Part shown: positions 35,024 to 43,762 of the stretch, in pieces | Layout: each line of letters opens with the position of its first letter | How positions within the stretch are numbered: the first letter of the stretch is position 1 | NCBI GenBank assembly: GCA_964577055.1 | Contig: CAZNWC010000011.1 | Span: 1 to 64,000, forward strand | From: PNNG01 sp964577055 | GTDB taxonomy: Bacteria > Bacteroidota > Bacteroidia > UBA7662 | Length of the DNA: 64,000 nt | Reading direction: 5' to 3' | Notes under the pieces: model-generated | What the model saw: only the letters and a program-made list of their open reading frames with translations | Database searches by the model: none | What the model was told of the DNA's origin: nothing | Translations under genes and position numbers: made by a program

Positions 35024-36511
35024 ATGAAAATCATCAAGTTAGCTGTCATAAGCTGCCTGCTTGGCGGTCAGCTCTTCGCCCAATTATTGGGCGAAGAGCA
35101 ACCAAGAGGCAACGATTTGGTTCGCCCTGAGACTTTTTACAAGCTACACCCCGCATTGGCGAATCAGCAAGTTTCACACCCCGATTCGGTGAGTTTTTAT
35201 GAATACTTCGAGCATGGCCGATGGGAAGCAGCGCAATCCGCACGACTGCAATACGATGCAAAAGGCCGCTTGATTCGGCTGACGTATTTTCAAGAAATGG
35301 GCAATTGGGTTCCCTACCGCCGAACAGAAATCAGGTACAACCAGCACGATCAAATTACCCGGATGAGCTTCTTTTTTGAAAGCAACCGGGATTATCTGGA
35401 GCATGAACGACACGAATACCAATACCACCCCGGCGGAGAGCTGGCCAGCCACCGTCATTATCGGCGTCAAAAAGACCTGCAGTGGCAGTTGGTTGATGCC
35501 GATTCATTGGCATGGCTTTCGGGCGATAGCTTGCCCCAGGCACTCGAATTATTGCAATGGGAATCGGGTAATTGGCAGGTGCATAAAAAGCTACACCAAA
35601 TTCAATACGCTCAAACCAATTTGCTCCCCTCCTCATTTGTGTACAGCGTTTACGATTCTGTACAAAAACAATGGCTGCCCGAACAGGAATTTCAAGTGCA
35701 ACACTGGCGTTTGGGATTTAAAGGCTGGTCACATTGGTTAGGCCTGCATCAGCCAGCTTCACTCATCTTTCAGCAGCAAGGCACTGAAAGCCCCTATCAT
35801 TACCGGCCTACCGATTTTACCGTTTTACAAGCCGCTAACGATGGCCGCGGCATGCAGCCATACTACCGCATGCGCAGCAATCTCGCAGGCAAAAGACTGG
35901 TATCGCTGCGCCGTTCGGTATTCGAAAACAACCAGTGGATTCCCGATCAGATCATCCAACTGAGTTGGTACGACGGCAACCGTTTAGACAGCGTTTTGGC
36001 ACTTCCTTTACGTCCGAATGCCGCACCACGTTATTTGCTCCACATGAATTACGATCAACAAGGTCATCCGGCGCATTTTGAAAGCAGAGAAGAAGTAAAG
36101 CATGGCCAGCTGCAAAGGAGGCATTTTGCGTACAACAACACCTATAATGGTTCGGGTTCGCCAAACCTCTTCGAAACCGCATACGTAGATGCCAAAGGCG
36201 AAATACACCCGGTCATACGGCAGGAATACCACTACCAAACAAACAAAGTAGCACTATTGCCACCAGGCATTTCGGTGCAAATAAGTGCTGCTGAAATCCA
36301 GGACCGGTTGCGTATTCGTACACATGCCAGTGGACTTTACGAAAAAATCCAAATACTCGATGTGCATGGCCTTCCTGCCTGGCAATGGGAGCCGAAATTG
36401 CCCGCGCACCAAGAGCTCGAACTATCGCTACATGCACTGGCCCCCGGGGCATATCAGCTGCTGGTTGTGGTAGATGGCCGCTGGGGTCAAGCGAATTTTG
36501 TAAAAAACTAA
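35024..36511 (+). CDS. Secreted paralogue of the preceding protein
   Basis: A 495-aa exported protein with a signal peptide (MKIIKLAVISCLLGGQLFAQ). Like its neighbour it carries YD-like strands (LQYDAKGRLIRLTYFQ, RYNQHDQITRMSFF). Its C-terminus is a degenerate sorting domain: it keeps IQILDVHGLPAWQW and LAPGAYQLLVVVDG but has no YPNP motif. Export by T9SS is likely but less certain. The two proteins share layout and spacing of tyrosine-rich strands, which suggests an old tandem duplication. Function unknown. Confidence 0.75.
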   Translation: MKIIKLAVISCLLGGQLFAQLLGEEQPRGNDLVRPETFYKLHPALANQQVSHPDSVSFYEYFEHGRWEAAQSARLQYDAKGRLIRLTYFQEMGNWVPYRRTEIRYNQHDQITRMSFFFESNRDYLEHERHEYQYHPGGELASHRHYRRQKDLQWQLVDADSLAWLSGDSLPQALELLQWESGNWQVHKKLHQIQYAQTNLLPSSFVYSVYDSVQKQWLPEQEFQVQHWRLGFKGWSHWLGLHQPASLIFQQQGTESPYHYRPTDFTVLQAANDGRGMQPYYRMRSNLAGKRLVSLRRSVFENNQWIPDQIIQLSWYDGNRLDSVLALPLRPNAAPRYLLHMNYDQQGHPAHFESREEVKHGQLQRRHFAYNNTYNGSGSPNLFETAYVDAKGEIHPVIRQEYHYQTNKVALLPPGISVQISAAEIQDRLRIRTHASGLYEKIQILDVHGLPAWQWEPKLPAHQELELSLHALAPGAYQLLVVVDGRWGQANFVKN

Positions 36512-36545
36512 CGACTCCTGTCTTTCAGCAGGCACTTCAAAGCTA

Positions 36546-37430
36546 CTAGCCCACCATAACAGAAGTCATGCTCAACGAACCGCCCAAGGTTTCGTCATTA
36601 AAGAGGTGCAACGGCTCATTGTTGCAGGCCATGCCCAGCGTATAAAGCAAGGGCAAGTAGTGCTCGGGCGTGGGAATGGCCAGGTTCCAGGCCTGACCTT
36701 GTTTGCTGAAGTCGATCAATGCTTGGTGGTTGCCATTTCGGACATGCTTTTTCATGCTTTCGTTGGCTTCTATGGCCCAGTCGTAGCCATAACCGGGCAC
36801 GTTGAGTTTGTCCCAGGCCACCATGCGCAGGTTATGCACCATATTGCCGCTGCCCACCACCAACACGCCGCGTTCGCGCAGTGCGGCCAATTCGCTGGCC
36901 AGGCGGTAATGTGCTGCAGGTGATAAATTGCGGTCGAGGCTCAGCTGAATCACCGGCACATCGGCAGCCGGAAAGAGGTGTTTGATCACGCTCCAGGCGC
37001 CGTGGTCGAGTCCCCAATGTTCATCCAGTTCAATGGTCGTGCTTTTGGCCAAGGCAGCGGTTTCTTTGGCTACAGCCGGACTCCCCGGTGCGGGATATTG
37101 CACCTCAAACAGGGCTTTTGGAAAGCCACCAAAATCGTGGATAGTCCGCGGCTGCTCCATGGCAGTGACCTTGGTGCCGCGTGTTTCCCAGTGCGCCGAA
37201 ACACAGACAATGGCGCGAGGCTTTGGCAGTTGCTTGGCTGTTTTGCGAAAGCCTTGTACAAAGGCATTTTCTTCGATGGCGTTCATGGGACTACCATGCC
37301 CCAAAAAAAGCACGGGCATACGGGCCTCCCCTTTCCAGTCGGCAGTAAGGGCGTTCAAATCGTTCAACTTCATGGCATTTCCTGTTAAGGGCAAAATGGC
37401 CAGCGCAGCAAAAAACTCCCGGCGGTTCAT
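36546..37430 (-). CDS. ygiD: LigB-type extradiol dioxygenase (YgiD/DODA)
   Basis: A 294-aa member of the class III extradiol dioxygenase family, related to 4,5-DOPA dioxygenase. Metal-binding and active-site motifs: FLGHGSPMNAI (about 44-54), CVSAHWETRGT, DEHWGLDHGAWSV and GSGNMVHNLR. The natural substrate in bacteria is unknown; DOPA-like catechols are the family guess. Odd: the start MNRREFFAALAILPLTG has a twin-arginine-like RR and a hydrophobic stretch, so the protein may be exported by Tat, unlike cytosolic YgiD of E. coli. It is monocistronic and convergent with the secreted pair. Confidence 0.88.
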   Translation of the reverse strand: MNRREFFAALAILPLTGNAMKLNDLNALTADWKGEARMPVLFLGHGSPMNAIEENAFVQGFRKTAKQLPKPRAIVCVSAHWETRGTKVTAMEQPRTIHDFGGFPKALFEVQYPAPGSPAVAKETAALAKSTTIELDEHWGLDHGAWSVIKHLFPAADVPVIQLSLDRNLSPAAHYRLASELAALRERGVLVVGSGNMVHNLRMVAWDKLNVPGYGYDWAIEANESMKKHVRNGNHQALIDFSKQGQAWNLAIPTPEHYLPLLYTLGMACNNEPLHLFNDETLGGSLSMTSVMVG

Positions 37431-37584
37431 TTTCAATGTTTAAACTTCGAATTTAGAAAAAAGGTTTCATTTTTAAAAACCAGAAACGTGTCGGCCGACT
37501 TGGAGATAAAAAATCCATTATTTCAGCTCAAAATCAAGCCAAATTGAGCCACACATAGCAGCGATTTGAGCCGTAAATCGGCTT

Positions 37585-38526
37585 TTACTTCAAACCGCCC
37601 AAAAAGCCCAGCACAGGCACCACTGTATTGGCCGGGTCTTCTTCCATGGGCACATGGCCCAGATGCGGAAATTCAACCAGTACGGAGCCGGCAATCAACT
37701 CCTGAAACTGCCGGCCACTGCTGAGGGGTATCCACGGATCTTGACTGCCCCAAAGGATGAGGGTTGGCAGCTGCAGTTGCGCCAGCTCGACATGACGGCT
37801 TTTGCTGCCTGGACGCTGCGAGGCACGGTCTAAAAAGGCTTGGCGGTTGCCTTCGCGCCGCATGAGCAAATAGTAACGGCTCACCAGATCACGCGTAACA
37901 AGCTCATCGTTTGCATACACCTGCTTTACAATGCCTTTGTAAATGAAACGCGGAGTGGCTTGGCGGAGGTAGTTTTTGCCGGGCACGCCGTTGTTGAGTT
38001 TGAGGATGGCCGGGCGTTTGCTGCTTGGCGCCGCTTCGCTGCTGGGTGCTTGTTGCGGCAATCCGGCGGCATCAACCAGTATAAGCCCCGCCAGGCGGTC
38101 GCGGTGGGCCAACGCATAATTCCAGCTGAACCAACCACCCATGCTGTTGCCGCAAATCACAAAACGCTGCAAACCGAGACTGTCGGCAAAAGCATCCAAA
38201 AAGGCCACCTGGTCTTCAATGCGGTAGCGCTTCTGGGGGTCGGGACCGGTGAGTCCCCAACCCGGCATGTCGACCGAAATGACCCTGTAGCCACCGGCTT
38301 GGAGCATCGCAGCCGTCCATCCCTCCCAGGTATGCAAACTGCTGCCCATGCCGTGCAGCAAAAGCACGGGCATCCCTTGACCTTGATCGCGGAAATGCAC
38401 CTCCATGCCCCATACCTCCCTGAATTGGGAGGGTGCAGCTCCGTAACGTTCCAGCAATTCATCAACCGGCACATCGGGCCGCACGGGCAAGGCCAAAACG
38501 GCCATCAAACCAAGGATCCACCACAT
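37585..38526 (-). CDS. Alpha/beta-fold hydrolase, exported or membrane-anchored
   Basis: A 313-aa alpha/beta hydrolase. The oxyanion region is LLHGMGSSLHTWEGW, the nucleophile elbow CGNSMGGWFSW, the acid is the Asp of WGSQDPWIP, and the His is in FPHLGHVPMEEDP, so the catalytic triad is complete. The N-terminus (MWWILGLMAVLALPVRPDV) is a signal peptide or anchor. The substrate is unknown; esters and epoxides are both possible. A lid region of about 60 residues sits between the nucleophile and the acid. No operon partner. Confidence 0.85.
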   Translation of the reverse strand: MWWILGLMAVLALPVRPDVPVDELLERYGAAPSQFREVWGMEVHFRDQGQGMPVLLLHGMGSSLHTWEGWTAAMLQAGGYRVISVDMPGWGLTGPDPQKRYRIEDQVAFLDAFADSLGLQRFVICGNSMGGWFSWNYALAHRDRLAGLILVDAAGLPQQAPSSEAAPSSKRPAILKLNNGVPGKNYLRQATPRFIYKGIVKQVYANDELVTRDLVSRYYLLMRREGNRQAFLDRASQRPGSKSRHVELAQLQLPTLILWGSQDPWIPLSSGRQFQELIAGSVLVEFPHLGHVPMEEDPANTVVPVLGFLGGLK

Positions 38527-38624
38527 GATGTATTGAATTAAGTTAAAGCATCATGCTCAAAAATGATGAATTCACGGCAATAAACAAATTACCCTCGAAA
38601 CAACCGGAAAGCAATCACATGGTG

Positions 38625-38632
38625 TATATTTG
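38625..38632 (+). promoter_or_regulatory. -7 promoter element of the ParD-ParE module
   Basis: TATATTTG (TAnnTTTG), 27 bases before the antitoxin ATG at 38660. No clear operator palindrome is seen in the short leader. Confidence 0.5.
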
Positions 38633-38659
38633 AATCACAAACGCACCAGTACTTCTGTC

Positions 38660-38890
38660 ATGAAACGACTCAGCATCAGCTTTACAACACCCAACGATAA
38701 TTGGCTCAATGAGCAATTGGCATCGCAAGAGTATAGCAGCAAAAGCGAAATCATCAATGAATTGATTCGGATGGCACGTAAGCAAGAGGAAGAACTTGCC
38801 TATATACGCAGCAAAATAAGGGAAGGCGAACAAAGTGGGTTCACCGACCTCACTGCCGAAGAAATTCTACTGTTGGCCAAACAAGGCTAA
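38660..38890 (+). CDS. ParD/CopG-like ribbon-helix-helix antitoxin
   Basis: A 76-aa protein from ATG 38660 (MKRLSISFTTPNDNWLNEQL). The N-terminal beta strand and two helices (SSKSEIINELIRMARKQEEEL) form a ribbon-helix-helix fold that binds DNA as a dimer. The acidic C-terminus should wrap the toxin. The stop is followed by one base and the ParE ATG, so the pair is coupled and probably autoregulated. Confidence 0.85.
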   Translation: MKRLSISFTTPNDNWLNEQLASQEYSSKSEIINELIRMARKQEEELAYIRSKIREGEQSGFTDLTAEEILLLAKQG

Positions 38891-38891
38891 A

Positions 38892-39191
38892 ATGAAATAC
38901 AGGCTAAGCAATACTGCTGTGTCTGATCTCATCCGTATTCACAAATACGGATCGAAACGTTTCGGCGAAAAACAAGCCGATAAATATTATCAATACCTAT
39001 TTGACTGTTTTAAACGCATTGGTTTGCGGCCCTTTGCCTTTGAGTCAGTAGACCATATCGTTACAGGCTACCGGAGGTGTGTTTGTGGGGTAGACGCGAT
39101 TTATTTCAAAGTTCAGTCAAATGAAGTACTCATCATAACGATCATTGGGCGACAAGACTTTACCCAAATTTTTCGAGCCAACCAGGATTAA
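38892..39191 (+). CDS. ParE-family toxin
   Basis: A 99-aa toxin of the RelE/ParE superfamily. Features: the N-terminal strand MKYRLSNTAVSDLIRIHKYG, a helix pair with FGEKQADKYYQYLF, and the C-terminal beta sheet GYRRCVCGVDAIYFKV, LIITIIGRQD. The ending IIGRQD is typical of ParE, which poisons gyrase rather than cutting mRNA. One base after the antitoxin gene. Confidence 0.87.
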   Translation: MKYRLSNTAVSDLIRIHKYGSKRFGEKQADKYYQYLFDCFKRIGLRPFAFESVDHIVTGYRRCVCGVDAIYFKVQSNEVLIITIIGRQDFTQIFRANQD

Positions 39192-39288
39192 ATGCCCGCA
39201 TTTGCTTTCTCTTCAATGCATGGAACAGCATAGCGCCGTTAAATTGATTTGCCGAGCATTAGAAATTTATTATTCGGACATTTTTATC

Positions 39289-39296
39289 TATTTTTG
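39289..39296 (+). promoter_or_regulatory. -7 promoter element of the CoA-transferase gene
   Basis: TATTTTTG, 21 bases before the ATG at 39318; no -33 TTTG at normal spacing. Confidence 0.45.
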
Positions 39297-39317
39297 ATCT
39301 CACAAACCGCAAATACC

Positions 39318-40589
39318 ATGCATCTCGTTTCTTCAGCCGCCGAGGCGGTAAAACTCGTCCAATCGAACGACCATATTTTTATTCACGGCGCCGTTGCCAC
39401 TCCCCAGCATTTGGTGAATGCCCTTACTGCCCGTGCTGCCGAATTGCGCAATGTGGAGCTCTACCACCTGCACACCGAAGGCAAGGCTACCTATGCCGAG
39501 CCTGAATATGCCGAAAGCTTTCGTGTAAGCGCCTTTTTCATTGGCGCCAACATCCGCCATGCCGTGCAAACCGGTCACGCACAGTACATCCCGGTCTTTT
39601 TGAGCGAAATTCCCCTTCTTTTTCGCCGCAATATCCTGCCGGTAGATGTGGTGATGCTGCAAGTTTCGCCGCCCGACCGCCACGGCTTTTGCTCTATGGG
39701 CACTTCGGTAGATGCCGCACCGGCTGCTGTTGAAAAGGCCCGCATTGTCATTGCCCAAATCAACAAACAAATGCCCCGCACGCATGGCGACGGCCTCATC
39801 CATGTGAGCAAATTTGCCACTTGCATCGAAGTGGATGAACCCCTACCCGCCCACGATTTGGGTGCACCCGACGAAATTGAAACCGCCATAGGCCGACACG
39901 TAGCCGGATTGGTAGAAGACGGTGCCACCCTGCAAATGGGCATCGGCGGCATTCCCAACGCAGCCTTGAGCTTTTTGGGCAACCACAAAAACCTGGGCAT
40001 CCACACCGAAATGTTCAGTGATGGCGTGCTGCCCCTCATCGAAAAAGGCGTGGTAAACGGGGCCAACAAGCGCATCCACCCGGGTAAGATTGTGAGCACC
40101 TTTGCCATGGGCACCCAAAAACTCTACGACTTCATGAACGACAATCCCCAGCTCATGATGCTCGATGTGCAGTATGTAAACGATACAGCCGTCATTCGCC
40201 GCAACCCCAAGGTAACCGCCATCAACTCGGCTGTGGAAATTGACCTCACCGGACAGGTGTGTGCCGACTCTATTGGCACCAAAATGTATTCGGGTGTGGG
40301 CGGTCAGATGGACTTCATCCGTGGTGCCTCGCTTTCAGAAGGCGGCAAACCCATCATTGCCCTGCCTTCGCAAACCAACAAAGGGCTGAGCAAGATTGTA
40401 CCTGTTCTCAAAGAAGGTGCTGGTGTGGTAACCACCCGCGCCCACGTGCACTACATTGCCACCGAATGGGGCGCTGTTGATTTGTACGGCAAAAACCTGC
40501 TGCAGCGCGCCAATGCGCTCATCAGCATTGCCCACCCCGATCACCGGGAGGCGCTTGACAGGGCGGCATTTGAGCGGTTTGGGAAATAA
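39318..40589 (+). CDS. Acetyl-CoA hydrolase/transferase family CoA-transferase
   Basis: A 423-aa member of the acetyl-CoA hydrolase/transferase family (Cat1/Cat2, 4-hydroxybutyrate CoA-transferase). It moves CoA between acetate and another acid such as 4-hydroxybutyrate, butyrate or succinate. Family motifs: QVSPPDRHGFCSMGTSVD, LQMGIGGIPNAAL, INSAVEIDLTGQVCADS with the likely catalytic Glu, and YSGVGGQMDFIRGA. The frame extends upstream to 39249 but MHLVSSAAEAVKLV is the sensible start. Length and motifs are closest to 4-hydroxybutyrate CoA-transferases; the exact acid cannot be read from the sequence. Confidence 0.88.
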   Translation: MHLVSSAAEAVKLVQSNDHIFIHGAVATPQHLVNALTARAAELRNVELYHLHTEGKATYAEPEYAESFRVSAFFIGANIRHAVQTGHAQYIPVFLSEIPLLFRRNILPVDVVMLQVSPPDRHGFCSMGTSVDAAPAAVEKARIVIAQINKQMPRTHGDGLIHVSKFATCIEVDEPLPAHDLGAPDEIETAIGRHVAGLVEDGATLQMGIGGIPNAALSFLGNHKNLGIHTEMFSDGVLPLIEKGVVNGANKRIHPGKIVSTFAMGTQKLYDFMNDNPQLMMLDVQYVNDTAVIRRNPKVTAINSAVEIDLTGQVCADSIGTKMYSGVGGQMDFIRGASLSEGGKPIIALPSQTNKGLSKIVPVLKEGAGVVTTRAHVHYIATEWGAVDLYGKNLLQRANALISIAHPDHREALDRAAFERFGK

Positions 40590-40594
40590 AAAAC

Positions 40595-40676
40595 GCCCCC
40601 GATTACACGGGGGCTACACAGATTTGGTCCCTCCAGGACCTTCAAAAATAAAAAGGCTGCCCGAGGGCAGCCTTTT
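40595..40676. terminator. Paired hairpins between convergent genes
   Basis: Hairpin 1: GCCCCCG/CGGGGGC (40595-40601, 40608-40614), 5 bp past the CoA-transferase stop. Hairpin 2: AAAAGGCTGCCC/GGGCAGCCTTTT (40651-40662, 40665-40676), with A/T runs on both sides, works in both directions and lies against the dnaJ stop. Confidence 0.75.
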
Positions 40677-40677
40677 G

Positions 40678-41811
40678 CTATTCACTGAAAAAATCGCGCA
40701 TCCGGTCGTAGAAGCTCGACTTCTTAGCATTGTCGGCACCGGGCTGGAAATTGGGCGACTGCCTGAAGGCTTCCATCTGCTCGCGTTCTTCGCGGCTGAG
40801 GCGGGTAGGCACGTAAACATTTACGTAGATGATCAAATCGCCGCGGCCGTAACTGTTCACGCTGGGCAATCCTTTGCCTTTGAGTCGCAGCAATTTGCCT
40901 GGCTGCGTACCCGGATCAAGTTTGATGCGGGCCTTGCCGTCGAGCGTTGGCACATCGATTTGTGCACCCAAAGCGGCATCGGCAATGCTGATGTCGAGGT
41001 CGTGCATGATGTTGTTGCCATCGCGGCGGAAGTGCGGATGTTCCTCCTCCTCCACCAACACAATGAGGTCGCCGGCAGGACCGCCATTGCGACCGGCATT
41101 GCCCTTGCCCGAAACCGTGAGCTGCATGCCCTCGGCTACCCCGGCGGGGATGTTGATGCTGATGACCTCCTCCTTGCGGGTGAGTCCGTCGGGATCAACA
41201 CCGGCAGGACGGCGATCAACGATTTGACCAGAGCCCTCGCAATGCGGACAGGTGCTGGTGGTGCGCATTTGGCCCAAAATAGTGTTGGTGATGCGGCTAA
41301 CCTGGCCGGCCCCGTTACAGGTAGGACAGGTTTTGTAGGTCACCCCTTCGGCTGCTACAGCCTTGGTCACCTTGATTTTTTTCTCTACCCCGTTGGCAAT
41401 TTCCTCCAGGGTGAGTTTTACGCGGATGCGCAGATTGGTACCGCGGTTGGCACGTGACCTGGCACCGCCTCCACCACCACGGCCGCCGCCGAAGAAGCTT
41501 TCGAACGGAGAACCATCGCCGAAAATATCGCCAAACTGGCTGAAGATATCGTCCATGCTGAAGCCCCCACCGCCGCCAGGACCGTTGTTCACGCCTTGGT
41601 GGCCAAAACGATCGTAACGCGCGCGTTTGTCGGCATTGCTCAGCACCTCGTAAGCTTCGGCGGCTTCCTTGAACTTCTCTTCGGCAGCTGCGTCGCCCGG
41701 ATTTTTATCGGGGTGGAATTTGATGGCGGCCTTGCGGTAGGCCTTTTTGATTTCGTCGTCGGAAGCGTTGCGGGCCACGCCCAGCACTTCGTAGTAGTCT
41801 CTTTTGCTCAT
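40678..41811 (-). CDS. dnaJ: Chaperone DnaJ with a reduced zinc finger
   Basis: A 377-aa Hsp40 that delivers clients to DnaK and stimulates its ATPase. The J domain (1-70) has the HPD motif in KFHPDKNPGD; then a Gly/Phe-rich linker with GGGRGGGGGA; then the zinc region; then the C-terminal client-binding domains. The zinc region has only two CxxCxGxG motifs (CPTCNGAG and CPHCEGSG, about 155-195). A textbook DnaJ has four, giving two zinc sites. Motifs 1 and 4 are missing, so only the second zinc centre remains. It is downstream of grpE with 1 bp between. Confidence 0.95.
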   Translation of the reverse strand: MSKRDYYEVLGVARNASDDEIKKAYRKAAIKFHPDKNPGDAAAEEKFKEAAEAYEVLSNADKRARYDRFGHQGVNNGPGGGGGFSMDDIFSQFGDIFGDGSPFESFFGGGRGGGGGARSRANRGTNLRIRVKLTLEEIANGVEKKIKVTKAVAAEGVTYKTCPTCNGAGQVSRITNTILGQMRTTSTCPHCEGSGQIVDRRPAGVDPDGLTRKEEVISINIPAGVAEGMQLTVSGKGNAGRNGGPAGDLIVLVEEEEHPHFRRDGNNIMHDLDISIADAALGAQIDVPTLDGKARIKLDPGTQPGKLLRLKGKGLPSVNSYGRGDLIIYVNVYVPTRLSREEREQMEAFRQSPNFQPGADNAKKSSFYDRMRDFFSE

Positions 41812-41812
41812 T

Positions 41813-42382
41813 TTACACCCCTACAATCACCTTGGCATAGCGCACCACTTGCTCATTGAGCTTGTAGCCTTTTTCTACCTCGGCAATGATTCTGTTTTTA
41901 TCGGCTTCGCTGGCTGCGGGTGCCTGCGAAATGGCTTCGTGCAATTCGGGATCGAAATCGGCCCCTGTAGCATTCATCGGCTGCAAGCCTTTGTTTGAAA
42001 GGATGCCTTTGAATTTGTTGTACACCAAATCGACCCCGGTTTTGACAGAAGCCACGTCGGTGCTTACTTCCATGGCCTGGAGGCCACGCTCAAAATCGTC
42101 GAGCACCGGCAGCAGCTCCACCAGCAGGTCTTTGCTGGCATTTTTGAACAAGTCTAAACGTTCTTTGGCCGTGCGACGCTTGAAATTTTCAAACTCAGAA
42201 AGCAGGTAGAGGTATTTCTGCTGCATTTCTTCCAAATCGGCACGCATTTTTTCTGTTTCGTTTGCTTCGGGAGCGCTGGTCTCTTCTGTCACATTTTCGG
42301 CAGCATTGGCTGTCGATTCGGCAGCCGTTTCGGCTTGTGGCTGTTCGTTTTCGGGCATCGTGTCTTGTTTTTCGCTACTCAT
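41813..42382 (-). CDS. grpE: Nucleotide exchange factor GrpE
   Basis: A 189-aa cochaperone that releases ADP from DnaK. The first about 50 residues are acidic and disordered (QAETAAESTANAAENVTEE). A long coiled coil follows (EKMRADLEEMQQKYLYLLSE) with FKRRTAKER, then a beta domain with LLPVLDDFERGL, GVDLVYNKFKGIL, FDPELHEAI and KGYKLNEQVVRYAKV. The start is at 42382 (MSSEKQDTMPENE); the frame is open to 42445. It heads the grpE-dnaJ operon. A -7 element TATCTTTG lies at 42466-42473, leaving a leader of about 80 nt. Confidence 0.95.
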   Translation of the reverse strand: MSSEKQDTMPENEQPQAETAAESTANAAENVTEETSAPEANETEKMRADLEEMQQKYLYLLSEFENFKRRTAKERLDLFKNASKDLLVELLPVLDDFERGLQAMEVSTDVASVKTGVDLVYNKFKGILSNKGLQPMNATGADFDPELHEAISQAPAASEADKNRIIAEVEKGYKLNEQVVRYAKVIVGV

Positions 42383-42465
42383 GTCGCTCTTTTCGTTTTT
42401 TCGGCTATGGCACAAAGGTTTTGCCAGATGCGTGTTTGCTGCCAAGTTGGCATTTCAAAGCCACG

Positions 42466-42473
42466 CAAAGATA
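42466..42473 (-). promoter_or_regulatory. -7 promoter element of grpE-dnaJ
   Basis: The minus strand reads TATCTTTG, about 84 bases before the grpE ATG. It lies back to back with the tpx promoter region. No heat-shock CIRCE palindrome is seen. Confidence 0.5.
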
Positions 42474-42502
42474 GCACAAATGCCGGCCGTCGCGAATTTG
42501 AC

Positions 42503-42533
42503 TTGGAATACAACCATTCGGCACTTTACTTTG
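42503..42533 (+). promoter_or_regulatory. Candidate tpx promoter
   Basis: TTGG (42503-42506), 20 bp and TACTTTG (42527-42533), ending 23 bases before the tpx ATG. Confidence 0.4.
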
Positions 42534-42556
42534 TTACCCCATCTCAAAACAAAACT

Positions 42557-43057
42557 ATGGCAACCATTACCCTCGGAGGAAATCCGATTCATACCAACGG
42601 CAATTTACCAGCAACTGGCAGCAAAGCCCCTGATTTTCACCTCACCGGCAGCGATTTAAGCGATGTGCGTTTGAGCGATTTCGCAGGTAAGCGCTTGGTG
42701 CTCAACATCTTCCCCAGCATCGATACCAGCGTTTGTGCGGCTTCGGTACGCAGGTTCAACCAGGAGGCTGCTGCGCTCAACAATGCCACGGTATTGAATG
42801 TGAGTCGCGACCTCCCCTTCGCCCACAAGCGTTTTTGCGCAGCCGAAGGCATCGAAAATGTACAATTGGCTGCTGAATATAAAAACCACGATTTTGGCAA
42901 GGCTTATGGCGTAGAAATCGCCGACAGCAAGTTTGCTGGTTTGTTGAGCCGGGCTGTGGTGGTGGTTGACGAGGCGGGCACGGTGGTGTACAGCGAGCAG
43001 GTGCCCGAAATTGGGCAGGAGCCAAATTACGAGGCGGCGCTGGGCAGCTTGCGCTAA
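42557..43057 (+). CDS. tpx: Thiol peroxidase (Tpx)
   Basis: A 166-aa atypical 2-Cys peroxiredoxin. It reduces lipid and alkyl hydroperoxides with electrons from thioredoxin. Signature: NIFPSIDTSVCAASVRRFN with the peroxidatic Cys, and HKRFCAAEG with the resolving Cys, spaced as in Tpx. The start is at 42557 (MATITLGGNPIHT); the frame stays open to 42335 but that overlaps grpE antisense. Odd: the last 11 codons (NYEAALGSLR and stop) are repeated three more times downstream as part of a 236-bp tandem array. Confidence 0.96.
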   Translation: MATITLGGNPIHTNGNLPATGSKAPDFHLTGSDLSDVRLSDFAGKRLVLNIFPSIDTSVCAASVRRFNQEAAALNNATVLNVSRDLPFAHKRFCAAEGIENVQLAAEYKNHDFGKAYGVEIADSKFAGLLSRAVVVVDEAGTVVYSEQVPEIGQEPNYEAALGSLR

Positions 43058-43762
43058 GCGGCAGCATTCAACCGCTGAGGCGCAGAGAGATTTGTGGCGG
43101 ACCAATTGCCGATTACAGAATTTCAGCAGTTGGCGCCCTGAAAGGCGTTTTGTTCGTGCAGGCACGAGCTGCAAATTGGCCGCGAGATAACGGAGGCTTT
43201 CGCCATAAACTGCTGCGCAGTTTTGGCGGAGGGCGCAGAGGCCTAATACCGTCGGAACTGAATTACGAAGCGGCGCTGGGCAGCTTGCGCTAAGCGGCAG
43301 CATTCAACCGCTGAGGCGCAGAGAGATTTGTGGCGGACCAATTGCCGATTACAGAATTTCAGCAGTTGGCGCCCTGAAAGGCGTTTTGTTCGTGCAGGCA
43401 CGAGCTGCAAATTGGCCGCGAGATAACGGAGGCTTTCGCCATAAACTGCTGCGCAGTTTTGGCGGAGGGCGCAGAGGCCTAATACCGTCGGAACTGAATT
43501 ACGAAGCGGCGCTGGGCAGCTTGCGCTAAGCGGCAGCATTCAACCGCTGAGGCGCAGAGAGATTTGTGGCGGACCAATTGCCGATTACAGAATTTCAGCA
43601 GTTGGCGCCCTGAAAGGCGTTTTGTTCGTGCAGGCACGAGCTGCAAATTGGCCGCGAGATAACGGAGGCTTTCGCCATAAACTGCTGCGCAGTTTTGGCA
43701 GAGGCCGCAGAGGCCAAATACCGCCGGAACTGAATTACGAAGCGGCCTTAGGTAGCTTGCGC
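43055..43762 (+). repeat. Three tandem 236-bp units carrying the 3' end of tpx
   Basis: Units at 43055-43290, 43291-43526 and 43527-43762. The first two are identical as far as I can see. The third is identical until its last about 70 bp, where it differs at about ten positions. Each unit ends with a copy of the last tpx codons, so tails encoding NYEAALGSLR plus stop occur at 43025, 43261, 43497 and 43733. The last tail has mainly synonymous changes (GCC TTA GGT for GCG CTG GGC). 236 is not a multiple of three; no gene is carried by the array. The unit contains CGCTGAGGCGCAGAG-like text and a short inverted pair CTGCGCAG. Confidence 0.95.

Noticed and set aside
43055..43762. CRISPR array
   Set aside because: The units are 236 bp and directly adjacent without spacers, and there are no cas genes.
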